Below are positions 8,382-18,718 of a DNA stretch of 32,196 nt, piece by piece. The position numbers and the translations under genes are program-made. The stretch spans positions 1-32,196 of the forward strand of contig JANHCV010000020.1 in assembly GCA_025594325.1 (NCBI GenBank). The letters are read 5' to 3'. The notes beneath the pieces were generated by a model, which did not search any database, was not told where the DNA came from, and saw nothing but the letters and a program-made list of their open reading frames with translations. Origin of the DNA: Blastocladiella emersonii ATCC 22665. Taxonomy: Eukaryota; Blastocladiomycota; Blastocladiomycetes; Blastocladiales; Blastocladiaceae. Numbering within the stretch: the stretch's first letter is position 1; each line of letters opens with the position of its first letter.

Positions 8382-11300
8382 ATGTCGTGCCCGTTCCGTC
8401 CCGCCGCGGCTGCCCCCGGGCCCCAGACTGGATCCGCCTACGACAGCGACGGCTATATTCCGGGCCTCGCTCCGATGCCGCGCCGCAACGTCGGCCCGCC
8501 CGTCATCGGCACCGACATGGACAACCAGCCCATGAACGCCCATCTTCCGGGTACTGCCCTTGCCTTCGCGCTCAAATCACCCATCCCGATCCTGCGAACT
8601 GACACTTGAACGCCGCTAGCACTCACGGCAGGCCTTGGCGACGCTCTGAACAGCAGCAACCCCTCCTCGCTCGTCGCGTCGGCTCCTCGTAAGTTTGGTG
8701 GGAGCGAGCTGGCCGCCAACTCGTCGAGCACGGCAGATGACTACCAGGGCCGCAACGGCTTCCTCGTCAACACCGATGACCAGCGCATGCAGGTGCAGCT
8801 CGACAACGACAACGACGACCCCGTCAACTCGTGGCGCGCCAACATGGACTCGTCCGTTCGCCGGATTTTCGAGAATCTTCGCTACGGTTCGTTGCTTATG
8901 ATCGGACGAGTTTTTTCCCCCCTCAGAGCTAACGCGCACCCGTGTCCTCGTCTACTAGACATTGACAAGATGGAGGTCAACATCCGCCAGGCCGAGAACG
9001 AGGTCTTCCGCAAGGTCCGTGTGCCCATGCAGCCGATCATTCGCCGAGTAGCCCACTAACGCGATCCGATGCGATTACCGTAGGAGGAGGAGGCTTTCTT
9101 CATTCGCCAGGATGAGATCGAGACCAACCAGCTGCTCAAGCGCCAGGCCGACGAGCTGCAGCGTGCCGAGGAGACTTATCTCACTATGCTCGAGGAGCGC
9201 AAGACGCGCAAGCACACCAAGAAGCTCCAGAAGCACATGCATAAGGAGGCCAAGGCCCGCGACGCCAAGATCATGCACCAGGACCACGCCAAGCACATGG
9301 TCTTCGAGGTCCGCAACACGCTGGCGCAGCACCGCAAGCGCTTCGAGTTCCTCATCATCCACATCGAGGGCAAGCAGGACCGCCAGCGCGTGCAGCTCGA
9401 GGAGTCGCAGGAGCGCAAGATGCGCGAGCAGCGCGCCCTACTCGACATTGAGACGCGCGGTCTTCCGGAGGACCTTCGCGCCGAGGTGTTCAAGGACTTC
9501 GCGTACCGCATGAACCACCAGTCGACTCTCGACAAGCACGTCGCCGAGCAGCTTCACGATATTCAGCAGCTCGAGCTCAAGCACCGCAAGGAGCGCTTCG
9601 ACGCCGAGGCCAAGGCGCTCGAGGAGGTGGCCTTCCTTCGTGCAGCCGATCAGCGGCGCGTGAACGAGGTCGACACTGTGCAGAAGGCCGAGCTGGCGAC
9701 CGAGAAGGAGCGCATCGAGGAGGCGCGCGAGAAGATCAAGCTGATGCAGCTCGCCGTCCATCACGCGGCCGAGGTCCGCAAGCTCAAGGCCCTGCACAAG
9801 ACACAGCTCGCCCTCTCGGCCCGGATGCAGCGCATGCAGGCCAGCCTGCGCCTCAAGAAGTGGCGCGAGCTGCTCCTCAGCGACGACGACGAGACCAACG
9901 AGTTTGCGAGCGCCTCTCTCTCGAACATGCAGGCGAGCGTCTCGACGGTCGGGTCCGGCGCCGGTATCGGCACCGGAGACGACATCAACAGCATGAGCCG
10001 CAGCGTCTCAAGCAGCTCGGTCGGTAGTAGCGTCTCGGTCGCCAACCACCTTCCCATCGGCGACTCGGGCGGCAGCACCGTCTCGGGCCCGTCCGCCGAC
10101 GACCAGTTTGAGCAGCGCGAGGCCGAGCAGGCGTTCTTCCGCGCCCTCGACGACGAGCAGATCAAGGCCCAAAACGACCTGAACAAGCTGCTCGAGGTTC
10201 TCGCCACCACGCAGACTCGACAGAAGGAGGCCCTCAAGAAGCTGCGCAAGGAGCAGAACGAGGCGCTGCACCAGACCGAGCGCGACATCAAGTCGCGCAT
10301 GGAGGAGCTCGATCTGCAGCAGGACACGGAGATGCGCAGTATGCGCAAGTCGCACGAGGCGACCATCATGGAGATCATGGCGACACAGCAGCGCGAGTAC
10401 CAGATGGACGCGAGTATCCGCCTGGCCGAGCGCAAGATGCTCAACGAGCGCCGCACGCTCAACTCGGTCCTCGACGCTGTCGCCGACGGCATCATCAACA
10501 TCCTGCCCGACGGCACCATCACGCGCTTCAACATGGCCGCGGAGCGCATCTTCGGGTACACGACGGCCGAGATTGTCGGCAAGAACGTGCGCATCCTGAC
10601 CCCCGACACGGTGAGCAAGCACCATGATGGCTACCTGCGCCGGTACCTCACGACGGGCGTCAAGAAGGTGATCGGCGTTGGAACTAGTTCTCTCGCACGA
10701 AACGCGTCCGGCGCCGAGTTCCCGATCCGCCTCAGCGTGTCCGAGGTCAAGGAGGAGGAGTTCCACCTGTTCACCGGGATCGTGCGCGACCTCACCGAGG
10801 AGCGCAAGCACGAGGCTGCAGTGCGCTCGGAGCTCGAGCGCAAGGAGTCGGAGATGAAGGCTCTAATTGACCTTCTCGACGTCGAGCGCACCAAGTCGCA
10901 GTCGCTCATCAAGGAGATTCTGCCCGAGACGATCGCGGCGCAGCTGATGCGCGGCGAGGCCGTGGTCCCGCGCACGTACCCGGACGCGACGGTGCTGTAC
11001 ACGGACCTGGTCGGGTTCACGGCCATCTCGTCGGCGGCGCGCCCGCTCGACGTGGTCGACATGCTCAACGACCTGTACTCGTCGTTCGACGAGATCATCG
11101 AGCAGTACGACGTGTACAAAGTCGAGACGATCGGCGACTCGTACATGGTCGCCTCGGGCGTGCCCCGCCCGAACGGGTCCAACCATCTCGTGGAGATCGC
11201 CAAGCTGGCCCTGCATCTCCTCAAGGCGATCGGGTCCATCAAGATCCGGCACCGGCCCGACGTGACGCTGCGCATGCGCATCGGCATCCACACGGGCCCC

Positions 11301-11702
11301 GTGGTGGCGGGCGTCGTCGGCCGCAAGATGCCGCGGTACTGCCTGTTCGGCGACACGGTCGCGATTGCGAGCAAGATGGAGTCGTCGGGCGTGCCCATGA
11401 AGATCCAGATCAGCGAGACCACGTACGACCGCCTCGAGGCCATGGGTGGCTACCACTTTGAGCCGCGTGGCGAGATGGGCATCCCCGGCAAGGGTATGAT
11501 CAAGACCTACTTCCTCACGTCGCTGGACAACTTCAACCCGACCTTCACCCCGCGTGACGACTCGGTCGCGTCGCCGCTCTCAGCGCTCGCCGTTGGCGGG
11601 ACCAAGGAGCACCGCGGTGGCGACATCTTTGTCGGGTCCAGCACCGTCCAGAGCAACCACCACGAGCACGCTGCCGCTCGCCCTCACGGAGCCCAAGGTT
11701 AG
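8382..11702 (+). CDS. PAS-linked class III guanylyl cyclase-like protein B (single-copy paralogue)
   Basis: Paralogue of gene A in tandem with the left copy. Exons: 8382-8550, 8620-8886, 8959-9014 and 9084-11702, giving 1036 residues. It lacks the long Gly-rich N-terminus of A but has the same coiled coils, linker, PAS (about 622-736) and cyclase domain. H678 matches the FixL proximal His; the following GVKKVIGVG segment is closer to FixL than in A, with Thr at the FixL distal Arg position. D805 and D849 bind metal, E845 and C917 are the guanine-type residues, and A924 and K928 replace the catalytic Asn and Arg. Introns 2 and 3 match A in position and phase; B has an extra N-terminal intron and lacks A's last intron. 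The stop at 11700-11702 overlaps a possible donor (GTTAGT), so an alternative 3' end cannot be excluded. Confidence 0.9.
10896..11176 (+). other. 281-bp block identical to cyclase A
   Basis: Identical to 6870-7150 and to the mirrored block in the right arm. A second, nearly identical stretch follows (about 11224-11408 against 7198-7382), with only a handful of differences. The direction of transfer cannot be told from this window. Confidence 0.92.
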
Positions 11703-11997
11703 TGAGCCTCGGATTGGATTGTGAGCCATTGAGCACGCGAGTGGTCCCGAACTTGTCCGTTGGGAGATGAATACACTGTTTTCGCTTGACTGAAACCATG
11801 ACTTTCCACGTGAAATATTCAGCTCGCGCATCCCTGCAGAAAGACCAACGATATGTCCTCCGTGCCCGCGACCGCGTCGACGACACGAGTTCCTCGACCA
11901 CCATTCTGCGGCACAACAAGAAAGCAGGTGAGTTTAAAACAATTCGTAGCTAATCGAAAGAGTAGATCACCCCAAAAACGAGGGCCGACATGCGCCA

Positions 11998-12375
11998 TCA
12001 GGCCGACTTCACGGAGCCGGCGGTCGAAGGCTTGTTGAGCGCAGCCTCAACCATCCCCTTGAGCTTGGTCCCGAGGGCCGAGTCCAGCTTCTCCGTTGGC
12101 GTGGTGAGCAGGTACGCGTCGAGGCCGCCCTTCTTGTCGATAGTACGCAGCGCTGTGGACGACACCTTGATGCGGAAGTGCTGGTCGAGGACGCGCGAGA
12201 AGAGCGAGCGCTCGTGGACGTTGGGCTCCCACGTGCGCCGGGTCTTGTGCTCCGAGTGGCTCACCTTGTTACCGTACATGATGCGCTTACCAGCGAGAAG
12301 CCCGGTGTCGGCGCGCCCGGGCCGCGACCCGCCGCGGAGGAGCGCGCGCTGGACGGCATAGACCGAGAGGGACAT
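11998..12375 (-). CDS. Mitochondrial large-ribosomal-subunit protein bL28m
   Basis: Single coding exon, 125 residues. The central part carries the bL28 signature: the GKRIMYGNKVSHSEHKTRR stretch (residues 29-47), a WxPNVH-type segment, and an RIKVSSTALRTIDKKGGLDAYLL-type segment that contacts rRNA. The short basic N-terminus fits a mitochondrial presequence, which separates it from bacterial L28. The start at 12375 is the only sensible ATG. A likely 5'-UTR intron of 57 nt lies just upstream (12438-12382 on the minus strand; donor GTGAGT, acceptor CTAG six bases before the ATG). The gene is convergent with cyclase B and divergent from DPH2. Confidence 0.87.
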   Translation of the reverse strand: MSLSVYAVQRALLRGGSRPGRADTGLLAGKRIMYGNKVSHSEHKTRRTWEPNVHERSLFSRVLDQHFRIKVSSTALRTIDKKGGLDAYLLTTPTEKLDSALGTKLKGMVEAALNKPSTAGSVKSA

Positions 12376-12813
12376 GTTGCACTAGGATGCCCAGGGTGTC
12401 AGTCTCCCGGTTTTATCGACCGGGACGCGGATACTCACGTTGGAGATGGTTCACAGGCACGATCGTGTGTGGCGTTGGACAGCGAGCCGCGGAGCAAGTG
12501 TCAATGGGGAGCGTGGGGCGGATGGGCGTATCCCGACCGCGTTGCGTATGGTTACTCGAGGTCCCGGTGCGGTTAACGCTGCATAGGATACATAGATGGG
12601 GAGCGCGACGAGGCTTCGAGCGCTGATCTCGACCTTGCGGCCAGCGAAACAACGCATCGGCTGACCCCAGCTGACTCGGCCGCGCCGCTCCTCCGGCCGC
12701 GCCGCTGCTGAGGCAGAGCCTCTCGAGCGCCAACTGGAGGACCAGTCCCGCTGTCCGTGCCAGTTGAAAGCGTCCCTTCATGCATCTTAGAACATAAAGC
12801 ACTGAAAGAAAAC
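12376..12813. promoter_or_regulatory. Divergent promoter region between bL28m and DPH2
   Basis: About 440 bases between two divergent start codons. It contains the probable 5'-UTR intron of bL28m (12382-12438). An ATG at 12780, upstream of the DPH2 start, opens a five-codon frame (an upstream ORF if transcribed). No convincing TATA box was seen. Confidence 0.55.
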
Positions 12814-14543
12814 ATGGCTGCCATTGCCGCGTCCGGGGAGGCGTCCCTTGCCAACGTTGTCGATATTCCGTATCGCGTCGACGTCGCCGACGTCGTTGAC
12901 TTCTTCGACCTCCGCACTTCAGTGTGGAGCTCGCTCGAGCGCCACGCGGCTTCTGTCGCGTCCGCCAAGGCGGCCGCTTCGATCGCACCTGCTTTGGCCG
13001 ATGGACCCGTGTCGTTGCCAGTCGTCAAGGTCGGACTCCAGATCCCCGACGAGTTTCTCTCATATGCTGATCGCATCATGCGCGAGCTGCGCTCTCTTGC
13101 AGACGAGCGCGTCGATCCCACGTGGCTGCTCGACGTCTTCATCCTCGCCGACACCCAGTACAGCCCGTGCTGCGTTGACGAGGTTGCCGCCCAGCACTTT
13201 GACGCCGATGCGGTCGTCCATTTTGGCCGCTCGTGCCTCTCCAAGTGCGTTTTCCTGCCGCACCCGTTTCCACGCGGCGGATCCTAACCCAATCTCCACG
13301 CATGTCAGGCCTTCCCACATGCCTGTCGTATTCGCCTTTGGCAAGGTCGCCCTGGACGTCGAGCACGCCGCCGAAGCCATTCTTCACTCGGCGGAGGGCT
13401 CTCAGCCCATCTCCGTCATCTACGACGTGACGCTTATCCACGCCATCCCGCAGCTCAAAGCCGTCCTTGCTAGCCACGGTGGCTCCGACCGTGTTCGGTT
13501 CTGCGACGTGGCGCAGGTCGACAATGGCGGATATGTTCGCTACGTGCCGACGCGGGAAGTTCTCGCCGGCCACACGATCGTGCTCCTCGGGCCCCCTTCC
13601 TCGCTGGTGGGGCACTACTCGCTCGTGTTCAGCCAGAACAACGTATGGAGTCCTCCGTACTGCACGATCATGTACTCGAGCGGTCGCTGACCCCCGCACC
13701 CTGCTCGCACTGTAGCTTTACCACTACAATCCGCTCGACATGGACTGCTCACGGCCGCGAAGCATCCTCATGAAGCGGTACGCGCTCATGCAGAAGGCCC
13801 GCGACGCGAGCATCATCGGCATTGTCGTGGGGACGCTCGGCGTGGCCAACTACATTGACGCAATCGCTGGGCTCAAGCGCATGATCCGTGCGCACGGCAA
13901 GAAGTACTACACGTTTGTGCTGGGCAAGCTCAACGTCGCAAAGCTCGCCAACTTCATGGAGATTGACGTGTTTGTCCTGGTGGCGTGCCCCGAGAGCTCG
14001 CTCATCGACTCCAAGGAGTTTTACCGCCCCGTCGTGACACCGTACGAGCTTAGCATGGCGCTCGACTTTGGCAGTTCGTGGACCGGCGAGTACAAGCTCG
14101 AGTTTGGCGAGGTGCTGTCGCACATGCAGGAGGTGGAGCGCGACGGTGACGAGTACGTTGCTGACGCCGAGGGGGGTGTGGGCGCCGAAACCGACGGTCC
14201 CGAGGGCGCGTCCACGGGTGCGGGTGCTGCGAACGTCAAGGGCGGCGATGGCGAGAGTGACGACGATCCTGACCAGCCGTACTTTTCGCTCGTGACGGGG
14301 ACCTACGTGTCCAAGACCCGCGTCGAGAACAACGCCGAGATCCACTCGCGGATCCGCGATCTCACGCTGCGCGACGCATCCACGATGCAGCTCGCATTCC
14401 AGTCGCCGGCGTCGCAGCACGTCGCGACGCGCTCGTGGCGGGGGCTCGAGGTGACTGCGCGCGAGGACAAGTCGCTCGACCTCGTTGAGGGCCGGTTTGG
14501 CAATGCGGCGGGCTACGAGGGTGAGCAGGATCGAATGGAGTAA
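12814..14543 (+). CDS. DPH2: Dph2, subunit 2 of 2-(3-amino-3-carboxypropyl)histidine synthase
   Basis: Acts with Dph1 in the first step of diphthamide synthesis, adding the 3-amino-3-carboxypropyl group from S-adenosylmethionine to a histidine of translation elongation factor 2. Exons: 12814-13244, 13309-13642 and 13716-14543 (introns 64 and 73 nt), giving 530 residues, normal for the family. Seen: [15 protein letters not shown] (residues 112-126, iron-sulfur Cys pair region), HFGRSCLS (136-143), the RRY-like [14 protein letters not shown] segment, a conserved VACPESS with C346, and the C-terminal SWRGLE and [11 protein letters not shown] motifs. The third exon joins in frame only if the donor is GTATGG at 13643; the nearer GT would break the frame. 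An acidic low-complexity insert lies near residues 395-440. The start at 12814 is the first in-frame ATG. Confidence 0.93.
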
Positions 14544-14794
14544 ACTCTAGTCTTTTATAGTATGTCGCTTTGTTGACCAGCTGAGGCATGAGTGTGGGGC
14601 AAGCGCGTCGTGAGGAGCGGCCGCTCAACATTGATCAGTAACGGAGAGAAGCGAGAGTGCGGTGTATTCTTTGGCATGGGGGACGCGGAGCAGGAACATG
14701 ACGTGATGGTCAGAGTGGGTCCAGTGCATGGGATGAAGAAAGGAAGAATTCGGACAGGAGCTGCACCAAGCGCTTGCGACCGTGCACTGCGGCA

Positions 14795-16119
14795 CTAGTA
14801 CTTGACGGGGACGCACTTGTCGATCGGCTTGACGGGGTCGGTCGGCTTGATGGGGTCGGTCGGCTTGACGGGGTCGTACGGCTGAAGAGGGGTCGGGGCC
14901 GGGGTCGCGGTGGCCGAAGCGGTCGCGGTAGCCGAGTTGCTGGCCGTCGAGGTGGTGAGGGTGGCAATCGGAGTAGCGGTCGAAGCAGCCGAGCTCGCGG
15001 TAGTGGCCGAGATCGAGGTAGCGGTCGAAGTCGACGAGGCGGAGGTCGAGGTAGCCGTGGGAACGGGCGTCGAGGAAGACGTCGAGGTGGTAGTGGCCGT
15101 GGTCGTCGAAGTCGGGGTAGCGGTCGACTTGGTCGTAGTCGACGTAGTCGACGTAGCGGTAGTCGAGGTCGAAGTCGAGGTGGCGGTAGTCGAGGTGGAC
15201 GTGGTGGTGGACGAAGTCGTAGTGGTCGACGTGGACGTGGCGGCGGTCGTCGAAGAAGTGGAAGTCGACGTGGGCGCAACGGTGGTCGTGGTCGTCGACG
15301 AGGTGGACGTGGGCGCGGTGGTGGTGGTCGTGGTGGTGGTGGTCGTGGTAGTGGTCGTCGAGGTGGACGTGGCCGGCGTGCCGAAAGCGGCGAGCGCGGC
15401 CTTGAAGTAGGCCTTGCGCTGCGGAGCGCCGGCATCCTTGGAGAGGCCAAAGATGCAGCTGCCGATCAGGTCGAGGACCTGGTCATCGGCGGCGGCGCTG
15501 GTGCCCGTGTAGCGGTCGGCGAACGTGTTCATGGCGGTGCACTTGTTGTTGAGGACGAAGGCCGAGCCCGAGGCAAACCACCAGCCGGCCACACGGAACA
15601 TGACCTTGGGGTTGACCATGACGGCACGGGCAACGTCATCCACGCGGGTCAAGTCGCCGGTGAGCGGGGCAAAGAGGGCGGGGTACTTTGAGGCAAGACC
15701 CTTGAAGGCGTACTGCCAGTTGGACGGGAGCTACAAGAGGGAGGATGGTGGTGAGCGGATCATGTCCGGGGAGGATTCGACAGGAGGGGCAACGAACGTA
15801 CCATGTGAAGGGCACCGGCGCCGCCATCAATGGGCTGGTAGAAGGTGGTGAGGCGGGCCGTCTCGTGGGCGATCTGGGCAACAAAGGCGGAGAAGCGCTT
15901 GTCGGAGCACATGTCGAACTCGGCGGCGGCGGTGATCACGTCGGTGAAGAGCGGAGAGGGCGCGAAGACGGCGTTCATGGCGGCGAGGTAGCGCGGGGTG
16001 TCCGGGCACGTTGCCTCGGTGAGGCCGCCGGTCGGGCGGGCCTTGTTGCGGGCGGGCGCCGGGGCGGCGTTGGCGGTGGCGGCGAGGAGGGCGAGGGCGA
16101 GGACCGCGAGGATCTGCAT
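14795..16119 (-). CDS. Secreted lysozyme/GH19-chitinase-like protein with long Thr/Ser-rich stalk
   Basis: Two exons (16119-15802 and 15730-14795, intron 71 nt), 417 residues. Residues 1-18 form a clear signal peptide ending ANA. The folded part (about 36-210) has four or more cysteines and a FVAQIAHETARL motif with E86, resembling the catalytic-acid segment of family 19 glycosidases (lysozyme-like superfamily). A later segment (NPKVMFRVAGWWFASG) resembles their conserved FKTALWFW region. It is followed by about 170 residues of almost pure Thr/Ser/Ala, probably O-glycosylated, and a tail repeating DPVKPTDPIKPT. There is no obvious GPI signal. It may act on cell-wall or environmental chitin or peptidoglycan, but the family match is by motif only and a non-enzymatic wall protein is possible. 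A TATA-like box lies 79-86 bases upstream. Confidence 0.75.
14900..15390. repeat. Low-complexity Thr/Ser-coding tract
   Basis: Degenerate repeats built from GTCG, GTAG and GTGG on the plus strand (Thr and Ser codons on the minus strand). They form the stalk of the secreted protein. Such tracts are prone to length change. Confidence 0.85.
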
Positions 16120-16857
16120 CTTGGTCTATGGGTCTAGGGTCGGTGATCTAGGGGAACCGGCGTGAGGCAGGCGGGCGGGCGGCGGGCGGGCGATCCCCTT
16201 ATATACGCAGCTCGGCTCGCCGCGGGTGACTCGACGCCGACCAGCCGGACGACCCCAGGGCCAGGCGCTCAAGCACTTCGGGCGCGCTCACGTCAGGAGA
16301 ACGACGGGCAGCCACCGGGTGCGGCGTTTCAGCCCGGGGGTAGCTCTATATCCGGTGGCTGCGCCACGGCCACGGTATCAGCCGCGGGCCGGCAACGCTG
16401 CCCGGCCGCGGTCGACTGGTCTGCCTCGCCCCCGTCGTCCTGCGGCAATGATCGGCGCGCGGCAGCGGATTGGGCGAGCGGGCCGGCCAGAGACATGAGT
16501 GCAGAAGGTCCGAGGCCAAGGTTGCGATGCATTGCAGGCAGGCGGGCCGTTGGGGCGTGAGGGCGGCGGCCGGAAGCGCGCGAAGCGAAACCCCCGGCCA
16601 CTGGCGGGCGTGCTGCCGGGCGTGCCGGTGAAACGCGGGCGGGGCGCCATGGCGTGACCGGCACGCGGCGCGCCCGCGGGCCCTGCGCCACTCGGCCTGC
16701 CGCGCGCCGCGCCGTTGCGAGGGAGTCCCTCGCGCCGTCCCTCGCGCCGCCGTCGCCGCCGTCCCCTCGGTCGCCCGCCCATCGTCCATCACCAATCGCC
16801 GCGCCACGGCGCACCCGATCTCTCGCACTCCCCTTGCACTGCACTGGCACCGAACCC
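16120..16857. promoter_or_regulatory. Divergent promoter region between the secreted protein and GDA1
   Basis: About 740 bases with very high GC in the GDA1-proximal half. The side facing the secreted protein has a TATA-like box at 16198-16205. One GCTGCGCCAC 10-mer lies at 16358-16367, inside a small GTGGC-TGC-GCCAC dyad. No gene was recognised; the open frames here have no family signature. Confidence 0.6.
16198..16205 (-). promoter_or_regulatory. TATA box of the secreted lysozyme-like gene
   Basis: TATATAAG-like octamer on the minus strand, 79-86 bases upstream of the ATG at 16119. It is the clearest TATA element in the window, which fits a regulated, highly expressed secreted product. 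Confidence 0.6.
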
Positions 16858-18639
16858 ATGAAGACGGAACAAGAGTTCACCCTCCTGCCGGTCTACGGCG
16901 ACGCCGGCGCCCCGGCCCGCAGGCGGAGCGGCGGCGTCGCCGGCGGCGCGCGCCCGCCACGAACGCTGCGCGCCCTCCTGCTGCTGGCCGCGTCGCGCCG
17001 CGGCGTCCTTGCGATCGCCGCCCTCGTCGCGCTCACCATCCTCGTCGCGTCGCGCGGCCCGGGCTCCGCGTCCGCGCCCGCCGCCGCCGCCTCCAAGGTC
17101 CAGTACGTCGGCTCGCGCGTCTCGAGCAAGTGCGGCAAGCAGTCGGCCGTCGCCGGCCTGCCGCCCGTCGAGTACGGCCTCATGGTCGACGCCGGGTCGA
17201 CGGGCAGCCGCATCCACGTCTACCGCTTCAACCACTGCCGCTCGCGCGTCCCCGAGGTCGAGAACGAGGTCTTTGAGCAGCTGCACCCGGGCCTCTCCGC
17301 CTTTGCCGCTTCGCCGCCCGCCGCCGCCGACTCGCTGCGCCCGCTGCTCGACATTGCCCTGCAGGCCGTCCCCGAGGAGTTCCACTCGTGCACCCCGATC
17401 CAGGTCAAGGCCACCGCGGGGCTGCGCCTGCTCGGCACCGACACGGCCCGCGCCATCCTCGACGCCACCCGCGCCATGCTGCACACCAGCTACCCGTTCC
17501 CGCTCGTCGCCACCACCCCGGCCGCCGCCGCCCACCCGGACTCGCCCGCCGACGACAGCGTCGCCATCATGGACGGCGCCGACGAGGGCGTCTTCGCCTG
17601 GGTCACCATCAACTCGCTGCTCGACTCGGTGCGCGACGGCGGCCACACCGCCGCCATCATGGACCTCGGCGGCGCATCGACCCAGATCGTGTTTGCCCCC
17701 GCCTCGCCCGCCATCCCGGACCCCTACCGCACCGCCATGTCCTTTGCCGGCACCGACCACCTCCTCTACCAGCACTCGTACCTCGGCTACGGCCTCAAGG
17801 AGGCCCTCAAGTCCATCCGCGCCCGCGTCGCCCGCGTCGCGTCCAAGGGCGGGCCCATTGCCCACCCGTGCTACGCCAAGGGCTACCTCGCCACCGTCGA
17901 CCTGCCTGACCTTGGCCGCTCCACGGTCGTCAAGGGCCTGCCCGACCCGGACTCGTGCACCGCCGTCGTCAAGGAGGCCCTCTTTGCGTCCGCGGGCTCG
18001 ATGAACGCCACGGCCGCCCCCGCGTGTACCGCGCCGCCCTGCTCGTTTGCCGGCGTCCACCACCCGGACATTCCCGACACCGCCCCCGTCTTTGCCTTTT
18101 CCTACTTTTACGACCTCCTCTCGACCGTCCTCGACGTCACGCACGCGTTCCCGGAGACGGTCCCCGGCGAGCACCACAACTCGGACCAGCAGCAGCAGAG
18201 CGACCTGGAGCCCGAGCATGTGCCATCAAAGCAGGGCACCGCCGGCTCGGGCAGCTCCGCCGTCCCGGGCGCCAGCGGCACCGTCGACCCCGCCAACACG
18301 GCCGGCCGGCACACGCTGACCCTGGCCGAGCTGGACACGCTGCAGCGGCTGGCGTGCACGGACGCGGACGCGCTCGACAACATCCCGACGCTGGCGGGCC
18401 ACCCGGCCAAGTCGATCATCGGCGACCTGCTGCGCGAAGACCCCGACTACTGCGCGAGCCTCACGTACCTCGCGGCGCTGCTGCGCGGGTACCGCATCGC
18501 GCCGACGCGGCCCGTCACGGTCATGAAGAAGATCCGCGGGTTCGAGATGGGATGGTGCCTTGGAGCAACCATGACCATGCTCGACGCTGCGGAGCGGATC
18601 GGCGGCAAGTGCCGCGTCCCTTCGCCGCTCGCTGCCTAG
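16858..18639 (+). CDS. GDA1: GDA1/CD39-family nucleoside diphosphatase, probably Golgi
   Basis: Type II membrane nucleotidase that would hydrolyse GDP (or UDP) to the monophosphate in the Golgi lumen, supporting nucleotide-sugar exchange during protein glycosylation. Single exon, 593 residues. A basic cytosolic N-terminus is followed by one membrane segment (about residues 48-66). All five apyrase regions are visible: DAGSTGSRIHVYRF (111-124), ATAGLRLL (185-192), MDGADEGVFAW (238-248, catalytic E243), MDLGGASTQIVF (268-279) and FSYFYD (about 412-417). It is longer than yeast Gda1 because of a Ser/Gln-rich insert near residues 440-485. The start is the ATG at 16858; the frame is open further upstream but without ATG. 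It is convergent with POC1, 79 bases between stops. Confidence 0.9.
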   Translation: MKTEQEFTLLPVYGDAGAPARRRSGGVAGGARPPRTLRALLLLAASRRGVLAIAALVALTILVASRGPGSASAPAAAASKVQYVGSRVSSKCGKQSAVAGLPPVEYGLMVDAGSTGSRIHVYRFNHCRSRVPEVENEVFEQLHPGLSAFAASPPAAADSLRPLLDIALQAVPEEFHSCTPIQVKATAGLRLLGTDTARAILDATRAMLHTSYPFPLVATTPAAAAHPDSPADDSVAIMDGADEGVFAWVTINSLLDSVRDGGHTAAIMDLGGASTQIVFAPASPAIPDPYRTAMSFAGTDHLLYQHSYLGYGLKEALKSIRARVARVASKGGPIAHPCYAKGYLATVDLPDLGRSTVVKGLPDPDSCTAVVKEALFASAGSMNATAAPACTAPPCSFAGVHHPDIPDTAPVFAFSYFYDLLSTVLDVTHAFPETVPGEHHNSDQQQQSDLEPEHVPSKQGTAGSGSSAVPGASGTVDPANTAGRHTLTLAELDTLQRLACTDADALDNIPTLAGHPAKSIIGDLLREDPDYCASLTYLAALLRGYRIAPTRPVTVMKKIRGFEMGWCLGATMTMLDAAERIGGKCRVPSPLAA

Positions 18640-18718
18640 ACTGCGCACCACGGGGAGACTATTGCAACACTGCGAATACATGCACTTGAAAGTATCATAT
18701 TACAATGGGAGAGAGCAA

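Noticed and set aside
8689-8694. GTAAGT, a perfect splice donor, in cyclase B
   Set aside because: The frame is open and continuous through it to the shared NSWRxxMDxSxRRIFENLR segment; removing sequence from here would break or shorten that segment.
11500-11702. Cyclase B called a pseudogene because of its different tail
   Set aside because: The frame is intact across coiled coil, PAS and cyclase domains and the residue pattern is the same as in A.
11853-12038. Small open frame downstream of cyclase B, possible extra 3' exon
   Set aside because: No similarity to the tail of A, and cyclase B already has a stop soon after the shared SPLSALAV motif. Kept only as an alternative in the gene entry.
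14774-15691. 305-codon Arg/Gly-rich frame and other long frames over the Thr/Ser tract
   Set aside because: Low-complexity complements of the Thr/Ser codons of the secreted protein; no independent evidence.
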